Below are positions 43,124 to 51,272 of a DNA stretch of 64,000 nucleotides, one piece after another. How positions within the stretch are numbered: position 1 is the first letter of the stretch; each line of letters starts with the position of its first letter. Position numbers and translations under genes: made by a program. This DNA comes from Candidatus Alistipes merdigallinarum (GTDB taxonomy: Bacteria > Bacteroidota > Bacteroidia > Bacteroidales > Rikenellaceae), in assembly GCA_019119305.1 (NCBI GenBank), contig DWXH01000019.1, positions 1 through 64,000 on the forward strand, given 5' to 3'. Under the pieces are notes generated by a model. The model searched no databases, was not told the DNA's origin, and worked only from the letters and a program-made list of their open reading frames with translations.

Positions 43124-44836
43124 ATGGCTAATTTCTTTTTAGACAACAAGGATCTCCAGTACCACATGAATCATCCGTTGATGAAGAAAATCGTGGAACT
43201 TAAGGAGAAGGGCTTTGCCGATAAGGATAAGTATGACTATGCTCCGGTGGATTTCGAGGATGCGCAGGACAGCTATCGTCGGGTGATGGAGATCATTGGC
43301 GAGATTTGCGGAGACATTGTGGCTCCGAATGCCGAAGAGGTCGATCATGAAGGGCCGAAGGTGGTCGACAACCACGTGGTCTATGCTCCGGGAACGGCGC
43401 AGAATATCGAGGTAATGGCGAAGGCCGGACTTTTCGGATTGACTCTGCCCCGGAAATATGGCGGATTGAACTTCCCGCTGGTTTACTTTGTGATGGCCAA
43501 CGAAATGGTCGCCCGGGCTGATGCCGGCTTTGAGAACATTTGGGGATTACAGGACTGTGCCGAGACGTTGAACGAGTTTGCGTCGGAAGAGCAAAAAGAG
43601 AAGTACCTGACACGGGTGTGCCAGGGAGAGACTTGTGCGATGGACCTGACGGAACCGGATGCCGGTAGCGATTTGCAGGCCGTTATGCTCAAAGCCCATT
43701 GGGACGAAGCTCGCGGGACTTGGTTGCTCAACGGCGTGAAACGCTTTATTACCAATGGTGACGGACATATTTCGTTGGTTCTCGCCCGTTCGGAAGAGGG
43801 TACGACCGATGCGCGTGGTCTGTCGATGTTCATATACGACCGGAACAATATGGCGGTTAAGGTGCGTCGTATCGAAAACAAATTGGGAATCAAGGGATCT
43901 CCTACCTGTGAGCTGGTGTTTACCGACGCTCCGGCTGAGTTGGTCGGCGACCGCAAGATGGGACTGATCAAATATGTCATGTCGCTGATGAATGCTGCCC
44001 GTTTGGGTATCGGCGCCCAGTCTACCGGTCTCTCTGAGGCTGCCTATCGCGAAGCACTCAAATATGCAAAAGAGAGACAGCAATTCGGGAAACCTATTAT
44101 TGAATTCCCGGCGATTAAGGAGCTGCTCTCGAATATGAAGGCCAAATTGCTGGGCTCTCGGGCATTGCTTTATGAAACAACCCGTTTTGTGGAGATTTAT
44201 AAGGACTACACTCATTTGAGTCACGATCGTAAGCTTGAGCCGGCAGAACGTGCAGAGATGAAAGCGTATACGCGTCTGGCCGATGCCTTTACGCCGATGT
44301 TGAAGCTGATGTCGAGCGAATACTGTAATAACCTTGCATACGATGCGATCCAGATATTCGGAGGATCGGGCTACATGAAAGACTATCCGGTAGAGCGGCT
44401 CTATCGGGATGCGCGGATCACCAACATCTACGAAGGGACCTCGCAGTTGCAGGTTGTTGCGGCGATCCGTCACGTGACCACCGGAACCTACCTTAACCAG
44501 ATCAAAGAGTATGAAGCGCAAGAGTATGAGCAATCGCATCTGAAAGACCGCCTGGTCGCATTGCGTGAAACTTATGAGAAGTGTGTCGCAAAGGTTACGG
44601 CAACCGAAAACAACGAGTTTGTCGACTTTCATGCACGCCGTATGGTAGAGATGGCTGCACATATTATCATCAGTTATTTGCTGATGCGTCAGGCCGGAGA
44701 GGTTGAGGATTACCGTACTTCGGCGGAGCTCTATGTGAAGTATGCCGAAATGCAGGTGGCTGCCGCAGCCCGTTATATAGAACAGTCGACACCGGCTGAT
44801 CTGGAGTTGATCTCGGATGTGACGAACGAAGCGTAA
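43124..44836 (+). CDS. Acyl-CoA dehydrogenase with extended C-terminus
   Basis: A 570-residue FAD enzyme, about 180 residues longer than the usual 380-residue family members, of a type common in Bacteroidetes. The N- and middle domains show LTEPDAGSDLQAVML (FAD/substrate binding) and GSPTCELVFTDAPAELVG. The C-terminal helical domain has RQQFGKPIIEFPAIKELL, QIFGGSGYMKDYPVERLYRDARI and NIYEGTSQLQ, where Glu is the probable catalytic base. The last 110 residues form an extra helical domain. With EtfAB it would oxidise or, run in reverse, reduce short acyl-CoA esters. A strong hairpin terminator follows. Confidence 0.94.
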   Translation: MANFFLDNKDLQYHMNHPLMKKIVELKEKGFADKDKYDYAPVDFEDAQDSYRRVMEIIGEICGDIVAPNAEEVDHEGPKVVDNHVVYAPGTAQNIEVMAKAGLFGLTLPRKYGGLNFPLVYFVMANEMVARADAGFENIWGLQDCAETLNEFASEEQKEKYLTRVCQGETCAMDLTEPDAGSDLQAVMLKAHWDEARGTWLLNGVKRFITNGDGHISLVLARSEEGTTDARGLSMFIYDRNNMAVKVRRIENKLGIKGSPTCELVFTDAPAELVGDRKMGLIKYVMSLMNAARLGIGAQSTGLSEAAYREALKYAKERQQFGKPIIEFPAIKELLSNMKAKLLGSRALLYETTRFVEIYKDYTHLSHDRKLEPAERAEMKAYTRLADAFTPMLKLMSSEYCNNLAYDAIQIFGGSGYMKDYPVERLYRDARITNIYEGTSQLQVVAAIRHVTTGTYLNQIKEYEAQEYEQSHLKDRLVALRETYEKCVAKVTATENNEFVDFHARRMVEMAAHIIISYLLMRQAGEVEDYRTSAELYVKYAEMQVAAAARYIEQSTPADLELISDVTNEA

Positions 44837-44850
44837 ATGTTTTTTATAAT

Positions 44851-44901
44851 GAAGAGACGGAGGAGTAGGGAACAAGACCTTTCCTCCGTTTCTTCTTCTG
44901 T
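44851..44901 (+). terminator. Terminator of the etf/acyl-CoA dehydrogenase operon
   Basis: A 14-bp stem with one G-T pair (44851-44864 with 44882-44895) and a 17-nt loop, followed by a T-rich run. Confidence 0.75.
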
Positions 44902-44993
44902 TTTTGAAGACCGGGTGTTCCGAATATGCGAATTATTATTAATTTTGTTTTAGCTATATTGAAGAGTTGTAGTTTTCATTACGTAGAGTAGAT

Positions 44994-45443
44994 ATGAGGA
45001 AAAAAGGTTTTAGTTTGTTATTTGTCCTTGTAATCGCAGCTTTTTCGCAGGGCAAGGCTCAGAATTATAACTGGGCGATCGGTGTTCGGGGAGGTGTGAC
45101 GGCATCGGGTATCACGGTGCGCCATAATTTCGATCCGTCCAACTCGATCGAAGCCATCATCGATTTCGCTCAGGGATTCAATTTGTATGCACTTTATGAA
45201 CGGAATATACCGGTGATCGGGGAGGGTTTTAACTTCTATTATGGAGCGGGTGCCAATATCGGTGCCTGGGACCATCACCATAGTGAGTTTGCATTCGGTA
45301 TCGACGGCGTGATCGGCCTCGAGTATAAACTTCCGACGATCCCTTTGGCATTCTCTTTGGATTACAAGCCGAATCTTAATCTGATTGAAAAGACGAAGTT
45401 CCATGCGCTGGATTTCGGTTTGGGTGTGAAAGTCACTTTCTAA
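44994..45443 (+). CDS. Small outer-membrane beta-barrel-like protein
   Basis: A 149-residue exported protein. A signal peptide of about 22 residues ends GKAQ. The mature part alternates hydrophobic and polar residues in strand-like stretches (YNWAIGVRGGVTASGITVRH, FNFYYGAGANIGAWDHHH, LPLAFSLDYKPNLNLI-like) and ends in Phe, typical of a small eight-stranded barrel. No specific family identified. The coiled-coil lipoprotein gene follows 44 nt downstream, so the two may be co-transcribed. Confidence 0.78.
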   Translation: MRKKGFSLLFVLVIAAFSQGKAQNYNWAIGVRGGVTASGITVRHNFDPSNSIEAIIDFAQGFNLYALYERNIPVIGEGFNFYYGAGANIGAWDHHHSEFAFGIDGVIGLEYKLPTIPLAFSLDYKPNLNLIEKTKFHALDFGLGVKVTF

Positions 45444-45487
45444 TTTTAGGTCAAAGAGCCGAATAAGGCTCATATAAATTTATCGGT

Positions 45488-46372
45488 ATGAAAAAAATTT
45501 TGTTTTCGTTCGTTCTTTTGATTCCGTTGTTTTCGTGTGTCAACAAACAAGGGGTGAGTCGTGAACAAATGCAACAGGAGAATGATTCACTGAATGTTGT
45601 TATCTCTCAGAAAGATTCGGTTATCAATGATATTTTCGTTTCGTTGAATGCTGTTGCCGAGAACCTGAATACGATCAAAACGCGCGAAAACCTCATCAAC
45701 GAAAACATGGCGCAAGGAGAGGTCTCTAAAAGTACGACCACTCAGATCAGTGAGGATATTGAAGCGATCAATCGTCTGTTACTCGAAAACCGGGAAACGA
45801 TTGCACGGCTCGAACAGAATGCCGAATTGCTGCGTAAAGCCAACGTGAAAATAGGCAGTTTGGAGAAGTTGATCGCCCAGATGAACACCCAGATCGAATC
45901 GAAAGACCAGGAGATAAAGGTGTTGAAACAACATTTGGCAGAAAAGGACGTGCAAGTACAAACGTTGACCGAACAGGTGTCGGGGCTGAATACCCAGGTC
46001 GAGACGCTGTCTACGGAGAAAGCATCGCTCGAAGGCGAGGTGAAGACTCAGGACAATATTCTCAATACGGGATATTATATCATCGGTTCGGAGAAGGAGC
46101 TGTTGGCCAAGGAGATTGTTTATAAGAGCGGATTTATCGGGCGGACCTTGAAAATCAACGAGAATCGTAGCCTTGATAGCTTTACCCAAGTCGATATCCG
46201 CAATCTGGACCATGTGATGATCGGACAGAAAAAAGCGGCATTGGTCAGCTCGCATCCAACCGAATCTTACGAATTTGTCATGTCGGACGACGGGATTTTC
46301 GAGTCGTTGCAGATTAAAGACAAAAATAAATTCTGGGAGTATTCGAAGGTTATGGTTATTAGTTACAAATAA
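45488..46372 (+). CDS. Coiled-coil lipoprotein, function unknown
   Basis: A 294-residue lipoprotein: the signal ends LFSC with the Cys at 17. Residues about 25-195 are a long, heptad-like coiled coil rich in Glu, Gln, Asn and Leu (for example EKLIAQMNTQIESKDQEIKV). A small C-terminal domain (about 200-294) has beta character and contains GYYIIGSEKELLAKEIVYKSG and a probable strand-turn-strand end. It may reach from the membrane across the periplasm. Bacteroidetes carry many such proteins without known roles. Confidence 0.82.
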   Translation: MKKILFSFVLLIPLFSCVNKQGVSREQMQQENDSLNVVISQKDSVINDIFVSLNAVAENLNTIKTRENLINENMAQGEVSKSTTTQISEDIEAINRLLLENRETIARLEQNAELLRKANVKIGSLEKLIAQMNTQIESKDQEIKVLKQHLAEKDVQVQTLTEQVSGLNTQVETLSTEKASLEGEVKTQDNILNTGYYIIGSEKELLAKEIVYKSGFIGRTLKINENRSLDSFTQVDIRNLDHVMIGQKKAALVSSHPTESYEFVMSDDGIFESLQIKDKNKFWEYSKVMVISYK

Positions 46373-46433
46373 TCCGTAGTGTGGGGGCTGAACGCTTTGC
46401 TTACAACGGTATTTCGAAAAATCGTCGTTTTAT

Positions 46434-46464
46434 TTTGCAAAACCGAATCGATTGATTACCTTTG
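46434..46464 (+). promoter_or_regulatory. rpmE2 promoter with both boxes
   Basis: TTTG (46434-46437), 19-nt spacer, TACCTTTG (46457-46464): a full match to the Bacteroidetes consensus, as expected for a highly expressed ribosomal gene. The leader would be about 50 nt. Confidence 0.75.
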
Positions 46465-46522
46465 CCTCCCAAACCGATCGAAAGATCAATTATAGAGTAT
46501 CAATAAATTAAACTTAAACATC

Positions 46523-46795
46523 ATGAAAAAGGGGATTCATCCTGAGAATTATCGTTTAGTGGCATTCAAGGATATGTCGAATGATCATGTGTTTTTGTGC
46601 AGGTCCGCCGTCCAGACCAAAGAGACCATCGAAGTAGACGGCGAAACCTATCCCGTGTATAAGATGGAAATTTCCAACACGTCTCACCCGTTCTATACCG
46701 GTAAGATGAAGTTGGTTGACACTGCCGGACGCGTCGATAAGTTTATGAGCCGTTATCAAAAACATTACGATAAGAAAAAAGCCGCTGCAAAATAA
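46523..46795 (+). CDS. rpmE2: 50S ribosomal protein L31, type B
   Basis: A 90-residue ribosomal protein. The start MKKGIHPENYRLVAFKDMSN and the end segment HPFYTGKMKLVDTAGRVDKF fit the L31 type B family, which lacks the four zinc-binding Cys of type A; only one Cys is present here. In many bacteria type B replaces zinc-binding L31 under zinc limitation, but in Bacteroidetes it is usually the only copy. Monocistronic with its own promoter and terminator. Confidence 0.97.
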   Translation: MKKGIHPENYRLVAFKDMSNDHVFLCRSAVQTKETIEVDGETYPVYKMEISNTSHPFYTGKMKLVDTAGRVDKFMSRYQKHYDKKKAAAK

Positions 46796-46870
46796 TCGGG
46801 TGGCGGATAACAAGAACTCGAGGGCCGGAATTGCTTTATTGAGCGAGGCCGCGGGGTCTGGAAGTTATGG

Positions 46871-46906
46871 AGGCTGTACTTGTGAAGGTGCAGCCTTTCT
46901 TTTTTG
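46871..46906 (+). terminator. rpmE2 terminator
   Basis: A 9-bp stem with one wobble pair (46871-46879 with 46888-46896) and 8-nt loop, followed by TTCTTTTTT. Confidence 0.75.
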
Positions 46907-46996
46907 ATCGGTGTGGGGAAGGAGGGAAAGTTAGTAGAGGGGGAGTTAATAGCATGAGAGAAAACGTGGTGTCTCCAAATTATGTGGAACAAGTAT

Positions 46997-47029
46997 AAAA
47001 AAGCCTCGATGCACTCGAGGCTTTTTTTA
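46997..47029. terminator. Bidirectional terminator between rpmE2 and the lipoprotein gene
   Basis: A 9-bp stem (47001-47009 with 47015-47023), flanked by A on the left and T on the right. It can stop leftward transcripts from the lipoprotein at 47084-47824. The 288 nt from rpmE2 to that gene hold only these two hairpins. Confidence 0.8.
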
Positions 47030-47083
47030 TGAGATGAAAATCTCTTTATGTGACCGTACGCAGGAGTTGGAGAATGGTCTGAT

Positions 47084-47824
47084 TTATTGGTTCATGGCAA
47101 CGTGGAAAGCGATGGTTGTGTAAAAATTTCTCGACCGAAGATAAAATGTGTATTCTCCGTATGGGCCTGTTTTATAGTCGGGGTAGTCCTTTAAAGTGAC
47201 TTTCAGAACGCCATTCTCTTGTCGGATCTCAAATGAATCTGCATCTTGCTCCAGATATGAGCTGTAATCCAATTCAGCATCATACGGAAGTTTGTATTCG
47301 CAACTGTCACCCCAGTTGTCGAGATTGCCGAAAACGGTGGTGCCGGGAGCTGGAAGTTCGTTACTTTCTGCATGTGCGATGACGTATTTAACCTGGGCTC
47401 CTGTTATTGTGTTTTCCGATGTGATGGGAGCAACGATATAGGCTTTGTAAAATTCCGAGCCGACGGAAATGGCCTGTCTCCCGGAGGGAAAGGTCCGTAA
47501 GGCGTTTTGGGCATATATATAATACATGTGACCTTGCAGTACGGCGCTTTCCTGCGACAGATTGTCTAACGTCAAGGGGAATGAGGCCCCGAGACCATAT
47601 GTTTTCCCTTGATCGACAAGGTAGCAGTCATATGTCCGGAAATTGTTCGCATTGTTGATGAATACGTCCGAAGCCCCTAATAGGGTCTTGCCATGATCTT
47701 CGTTCATCATGTTCAGCGTGATGTTTCCTTCAGGATCGGGAAGTTCGTCGTCTTTGTCGCAACCGATGAAAGTCATCGAACTGAGGGTTAACAAAAAAAC
47801 GGCAAAAAATCTTTTCAGTTTCAT
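47084..47824 (-). CDS. Exported lipoprotein, function unknown
   Basis: A 246-residue lipoprotein starting MKLKRFFAVFLLTLSSMTFIGC, with the lipidated Cys at 22 and an acidic stretch (DKDDELPD) right after, which in Bacteroidetes can act as a surface-export signal when close to the Cys. The mature part has beta-sheet character with no catalytic motif that I recognise. An in-frame ATG at 47869 would precede the signal peptide and overlap the promoter box, so 47824 is preferred. Monocistronic. Confidence 0.8.
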   Translation of the reverse strand: MKLKRFFAVFLLTLSSMTFIGCDKDDELPDPEGNITLNMMNEDHGKTLLGASDVFINNANNFRTYDCYLVDQGKTYGLGASFPLTLDNLSQESAVLQGHMYYIYAQNALRTFPSGRQAISVGSEFYKAYIVAPITSENTITGAQVKYVIAHAESNELPAPGTTVFGNLDNWGDSCEYKLPYDAELDYSSYLEQDADSFEIRQENGVLKVTLKDYPDYKTGPYGEYTFYLRSRNFYTTIAFHVAMNQ

Positions 47825-47866
47825 AAATTCGGGTTTCGATTGATAAATAAATCCGTTCATGGGGTA

Positions 47867-47874
47867 CAAATATA
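47867..47874 (-). promoter_or_regulatory. Promoter -7 box of the lipoprotein gene
   Basis: TATATTTG on the minus strand matches TAnnTTTG, 43 nt before the preferred start at 47824. Confidence 0.5.
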
Positions 47875-48051
47875 GGATAAAAAACTTTTCTAAACGGGCA
47901 ATCCGGTATGATTAAATAAAGAATGGAGGGGCAGACGATCGGTCGGTGTCGTGTTTCTGTCTGAGGTAGAGTTTTATAAAGGCGAAAAAAAAATTAAAGC
48001 TATGTTTTTATTGGTCGTAGAGAAAAAGAATATAACGGGAAAAAGAGTTAA

Positions 48052-48083
48052 TTTGTTGATTGTAAATATTTTTGCTATTTTTG
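48052..48083 (+). promoter_or_regulatory. Promoter of the serine hydrolase gene, two candidate -7 boxes
   Basis: TTTG (48052-48055), 20-nt spacer, TATTTTTG (48076-48083) is a full consensus match. A second TATTTTTG sits 9 nt further up (48067-48074). The leader would be short, about 12-15 nt to the ATG at 48103. Confidence 0.7.
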
Positions 48084-48102
48084 AGAAATAAAATATGATG
48101 TG

Positions 48103-49185
48103 ATGACGACGGGAGTGAAAAGAAAAAGAGCTTACGGTTGGATCTATTTTATATGTTTGGTCGGGACGATGGTTCTGAGCGGTTGTGCGTCGACACGTTA
48201 TGCACCGCGTACCCATTGGGAACAGGATCTCCAGGGCGAAACGGATACTGTGCTACAAAGGCTTGCCCGGGAGATAGGCGGTTCCGGATGCGTTGTGCTT
48301 GACGGGAAAATACTCTGTTCTTGGGGGAGGACCGATCGGCCGGTGGATTGGGCGTCGGCGTCGAAGCCGGTGCTGAGTACGCTCTTTTTCTGTGCGCTCA
48401 ATCGAGGGCTTGTGCAGGATGCTGACGACCGTTTAATAGATTATGGCGTGCCGTTGCGGGGAAAGGATACGACGATCACTTTCCGGTCGCTTGGGGCCAT
48501 GACCAGTGGATATACATTAAAAGAGGCAGCCGGTGACGCATACGCCTATAATGATTATGGTATACAGCTGTATGAATGTGCTTTGTTGGACTATATTTTC
48601 CATCAATCGGCCGAGGAGGCAACCGCCGAACAATTTCGGATCTTGCAGTTCGAGGATGAATGGGGGTATTACCATATTCCGCCGAAAAGACAACGGATTA
48701 CCCTGTCGGTCCGCGATTATGCCCGATTGGTATGGATGTGGCATAACAGGGGAGCATGGAATAAAGAGCAGGTGATTGCCCGGAAATGGTTCAGAAAATA
48801 TATGCATCCGCAGGTCCCTTATGATTTGCCACATGCGGCTCCCTGTGAACGGATTGACGATTATTTGGGAATCGGCTCCTACGGAGGAGGGGCCGATCAT
48901 TTTACCCATTTGGGGCCGGGTATATATGGATTCAACTGGTGGTATAACCGTCCTACGCCTTTAAAAGATGGGGCGTTGTTGTTCCCGTCGTTGGATGATG
49001 ACTGGATTTTGTCGATCGGAGTACGGGGACATTTGTCGTTGTTTTCGCCGAAAAAAGATTATGCGCTGATTACCTCTTTCGGGGATTGGAAAGATCGGCA
49101 AAAGGAGTGGGGCGATTATGAAACGCTGTTGAGCTCTTTTGTCGAACATATGGAAAAAACGTATGGGAAAAAGGCTTCCCGATAG
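48103..49185 (+). CDS. Class-C beta-lactamase-like serine hydrolase, lipoprotein
   Basis: A 360-residue lipoprotein (signal ends VLSGC, Cys28). The serine hydrolase fold shows S-x-x-K as SASK (Ser85, Lys88) and a Tyr-x-Asn element in YAYNDYG; the later His/Lys-x-Gly motif is less clear. Such proteins include esterases, D-aminopeptidases and peptidoglycan-modifying enzymes as well as class C beta-lactamases; the lipoprotein form and sequence do not suggest antibiotic resistance. GTG at 48100 directly precedes the ATG chosen. Convergent with gpmA. Confidence 0.83.
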   Translation: MTTGVKRKRAYGWIYFICLVGTMVLSGCASTRYAPRTHWEQDLQGETDTVLQRLAREIGGSGCVVLDGKILCSWGRTDRPVDWASASKPVLSTLFFCALNRGLVQDADDRLIDYGVPLRGKDTTITFRSLGAMTSGYTLKEAAGDAYAYNDYGIQLYECALLDYIFHQSAEEATAEQFRILQFEDEWGYYHIPPKRQRITLSVRDYARLVWMWHNRGAWNKEQVIARKWFRKYMHPQVPYDLPHAAPCERIDDYLGIGSYGGGADHFTHLGPGIYGFNWWYNRPTPLKDGALLFPSLDDDWILSIGVRGHLSLFSPKKDYALITSFGDWKDRQKEWGDYETLLSSFVEHMEKTYGKKASR

Positions 49186-49221
49186 AGTAGGTATGGCGGT
49201 AGGATAGGCGCTAAAAACATG

Positions 49222-49267
49222 CGGCCCCGATGCGACCCTCGTGCTATGGGGGTGTGGCTCGGGGCCG
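49222..49267. terminator. GC-rich hairpin between convergent genes
   Basis: CGGCCCCGA (49222-49230) pairs with TCGGGGCCG (49259-49267), and the inner bases can extend the stem with mismatches. On the minus strand it is followed by GTTTTTAG, so it probably ends gpmA; on the plus strand no T-run follows. Confidence 0.6.
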
Positions 49268-49351
49268 ATATGTCGTAAATACGGTTGTTTTGAATGATAG
49301 CGGGCTGGTGTCGGTTTGCTCGTTTGGGGAAACGACGGGTTTGATCGGAAT

Positions 49352-50095
49352 TTATTTGGCCCCTTGATTCGCTACGGCAGCGGTTTTCCGACGGATCTCA
49401 TCCGGATCGCCGAGAAAATAATCTTTTGCCAGATTCAGATGGCGGTCGAACTCGAAGACATAAGGGACGGCAGTCGGAAGGTTCAACTGTACGATTTCGC
49501 TGTCCGGAATCCTTTTCAGATGCTTGATGATACCGCGCAGGCTGTTGCCGTGCGCGACGACCAGCAGTTGATCCTCGAACCTCAGGCGGGGGAAGATTGT
49601 CTTCTCCCAATAGGGAAGGATGCGTTTGATCGTATCCTTCAGCGATTCGGTACGGGGCAGTTCGGCGTTCGGGACCTGTGCATAACGGCTGTCGAATTTG
49701 GGATTTCTTGGATCGGTTTCAGAAAGCGCTTCGGGAGCGATGTCGTAACTCCTTCTCCAGATCAGGACCTGTTCTTCGCCGTATTGGGCCGCAGTCTCCT
49801 TTTTATTCAGACCTTGCAACACACCGTAGTGCTTTTCGTTCAGCCGCCACTCTTTTTCGACCGGGATCCAATCCTGATCGAGAACGTCCAGCACGATGTT
49901 CAGGGTCTTGACGGCGCGTTTCAAATAAGAGGTATAGGCGCGACTGAAAGTTAGTCCCTCCTGCCGCATCAGTTCGCCCGCATGGTAGGCTTCGGCACAC
50001 CCTTGTTTGGTAAGGTCGACGTCAGTCCAGCCCGTGAAACGGTTTTCTTGATTCCATGTGCTCTCTCCGTGACGGAGCAATACGATTTTTTTCAT
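49352..50095 (-). CDS. gpmA: 2,3-bisphosphoglycerate-dependent phosphoglycerate mutase
   Basis: Glycolytic enzyme interconverting 3- and 2-phosphoglycerate. The 247-residue chain has the phosphohistidine motif [38 protein letters not shown], and the second His in [11 protein letters not shown]. Full length for the cofactor-dependent dPGM class. It stands alone with a promoter that carries an inverted repeat. Confidence 0.96.
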   Translation of the reverse strand: MKKIVLLRHGESTWNQENRFTGWTDVDLTKQGCAEAYHAGELMRQEGLTFSRAYTSYLKRAVKTLNIVLDVLDQDWIPVEKEWRLNEKHYGVLQGLNKKETAAQYGEEQVLIWRRSYDIAPEALSETDPRNPKFDSRYAQVPNAELPRTESLKDTIKRILPYWEKTIFPRLRFEDQLLVVAHGNSLRGIIKHLKRIPDSEIVQLNLPTAVPYVFEFDRHLNLAKDYFLGDPDEIRRKTAAVANQGAK

Positions 50096-50110
50096 GACGC
50101 ATGTTTTTTG

Positions 50111-50131
50111 GTTCGATCAAAAATATCGAAC
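50111..50131 (-). promoter_or_regulatory. gpmA promoter -7 box within a 7-bp inverted repeat
   Basis: GTTCGAT (50111-50117) and ATCGAAC (50125-50131) are exact inverted copies that bracket TATTTTTG on the minus strand (50125-50118), a match to TAnnTTTG. The layout is what an operator over the -7 box would look like. Confidence 0.5.
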
Positions 50132-50346
50132 ATCTTTGATGCCAGATTGTGTAATCCGGTAAAATACCTGCTTTTGGGTAGTTTTTATGGTTTGATTACT
50201 AGGTGTTTGTCTGCGTTCGGGTGTCGTGATAATAACTACCCCCGTGAAATCAGCTTCAAAATACGGAGGATTTGAAGGTGACGATGTGCATTGTGGTGTG
50301 CTTTTTGCAACGATATACAATCGGTATAACTAAAATTTCAAATCCT

Positions 50347-50529
50347 ATGAAAAGTCAAGGTTTATTATCGTTTTTGAGCGGAGCGGCCATCGGAATTGCC
50401 GTAGCTCTGTTGTTCGCTCCCGATTCCGGAGCCAATACCCGTCAGAAAATAACGGAAAAATTGAGACAGAACGGCCAGAAAATGAAAGAGGCACTCGACG
50501 AGTCGCTGCATTGTTGTGAGGAACAGTAA
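50347..50529 (+). CDS. YtxH-like small membrane protein
   Basis: A 60-residue protein: one glycine-containing hydrophobic helix (LLSFLSGAAIGIAVALLFAP) followed by a charged helix with RQKITEKLRQNGQKM, the YtxH/GvpP-type pattern. The frame opens at 50272, but MKSQGLLSF is the family-like start. It heads a three-gene cluster (13-nt gap to the next gene). Members are linked to stress in Bacillus and to ribosome or envelope anchoring in YqjD-type proteins. Confidence 0.85.
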   Translation: MKSQGLLSFLSGAAIGIAVALLFAPDSGANTRQKITEKLRQNGQKMKEALDESLHCCEEQ

Positions 50530-50541
50530 TCGGAGTGAGGT

Positions 50542-50928
50542 ATGAACGGAGAAAGCAGTACCGGTCCCTTCGGCAAAACGATACGTGATGCAGGCGATTA
50601 TGTTTCGCTCAGTGCCGAAAGGTTGAAATTGTGGACGATCGAGAATCTTGCCGTATGTTTCAATACGCTCTTCGGAATCCTATTGCTGGTCGTTTTGTTG
50701 GGGATTGCCGTGCTGTTTTTTGCCGTTGCGCTGACGTGGATACTCGGAATCTTGCTCGGATCGTACCTCGTGGCTATTTTGTTGATGGGAGGGGTGTTTG
50801 TTGTGTGTGCATTGGTCGTCTATTCGTTACGGAGAAAATTGGTTGTCGATTCGGCCGTGAGGATGTTGTGCCGGATGGCAGATGATATGAATCGGAAAAG
50901 GATGAGCGATGAAAAGAGTGCAATATGA
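50542..50928 (+). CDS. Holin-X/YqjE-like membrane protein
   Basis: A 128-residue protein with an amphipathic N-terminal region (YVSLSAERLKLWTIENLAV) and two adjacent transmembrane helices (about 43-65 and 71-93), the layout of the Phage_holin_3_6/YqjE family. Despite the name these are not known to be phage holins. It lies between the YtxH-like gene and a small basic protein whose start overlaps its end by 20 nt. Confidence 0.82.
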   Translation: MNGESSTGPFGKTIRDAGDYVSLSAERLKLWTIENLAVCFNTLFGILLLVVLLGIAVLFFAVALTWILGILLGSYLVAILLMGGVFVVCALVVYSLRRKLVVDSAVRMLCRMADDMNRKRMSDEKSAI

Positions 50929-51190
50929 TCGGATAAGGACGCTGGACGAACTTCGGGGCGAACGCCATCGGGTCGATCTTGAATTGCATCGGATGGGTAA
51001 CAGCCTGACTGATGATCGGAAAAGAATGGCCGGTCTGTTTACTCCGGGGGGGATGTTTACCTATCTCGGTAGCGGAATCGACCGGATTTGTACGACCGTG
51101 CAGTGGTGTCTGTCAGGATATGATCTCGTGCGTAGTTTGATCGATCGGATTCGGACCGAAAGGAAGCACACAACTCCAGACAATACTTGA
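50909..51190 (+). CDS. Small basic protein of the YtxH/YqjE-like cluster
   Basis: A 93-residue, Arg-rich protein, probably helical at its N-terminus (RIRTLDELRGERHRVDLEL) with a moderately hydrophobic middle (FTPGGMFTYLGSGIDRICTT). No family recognised; its place is that of yqjK in E. coli, though I cannot claim homology. The overlap of 20 nt with the preceding gene implies coupled translation. A strong terminator follows. Confidence 0.7.
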   Translation: MKRVQYDRIRTLDELRGERHRVDLELHRMGNSLTDDRKRMAGLFTPGGMFTYLGSGIDRICTTVQWCLSGYDLVRSLIDRIRTERKHTTPDNT

Positions 51191-51213
51191 TCCCGTCGAT
51201 CTGTGTGTCGATA

Positions 51214-51248
51214 AAAAAGGCCGCATCAATTTCCGATGCGGCCTTTTT
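51214..51248. terminator. Bidirectional terminator between converging genes
   Basis: A perfect 14-bp stem (51214-51227 with 51235-51248), 7-nt loop, A-rich left arm and T-rich right arm. It separates the YtxH cluster from the lipoprotein gene at 51273. Confidence 0.9.
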
Positions 51249-51272
51249 GGTGTATGGTAACCGAATATGTAC

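Noticed and set aside
43547..44875. 442-codon minus-strand open frame across the acyl-CoA dehydrogenase
   Set aside because: Antisense shadow of a gene with clear family motifs; no start signal, no conserved features.
48103..49185. Beta-lactamase conferring resistance
   Set aside because: It has the fold and SxxK motif, but so do many esterases and peptidases; the lipoprotein form and poor match around the third motif do not support a resistance call.
50542..50928. Phage holin as a sign of a prophage
   Set aside because: The family name is misleading; there are no other phage genes, and the small neighbours match a chromosomal envelope cluster.
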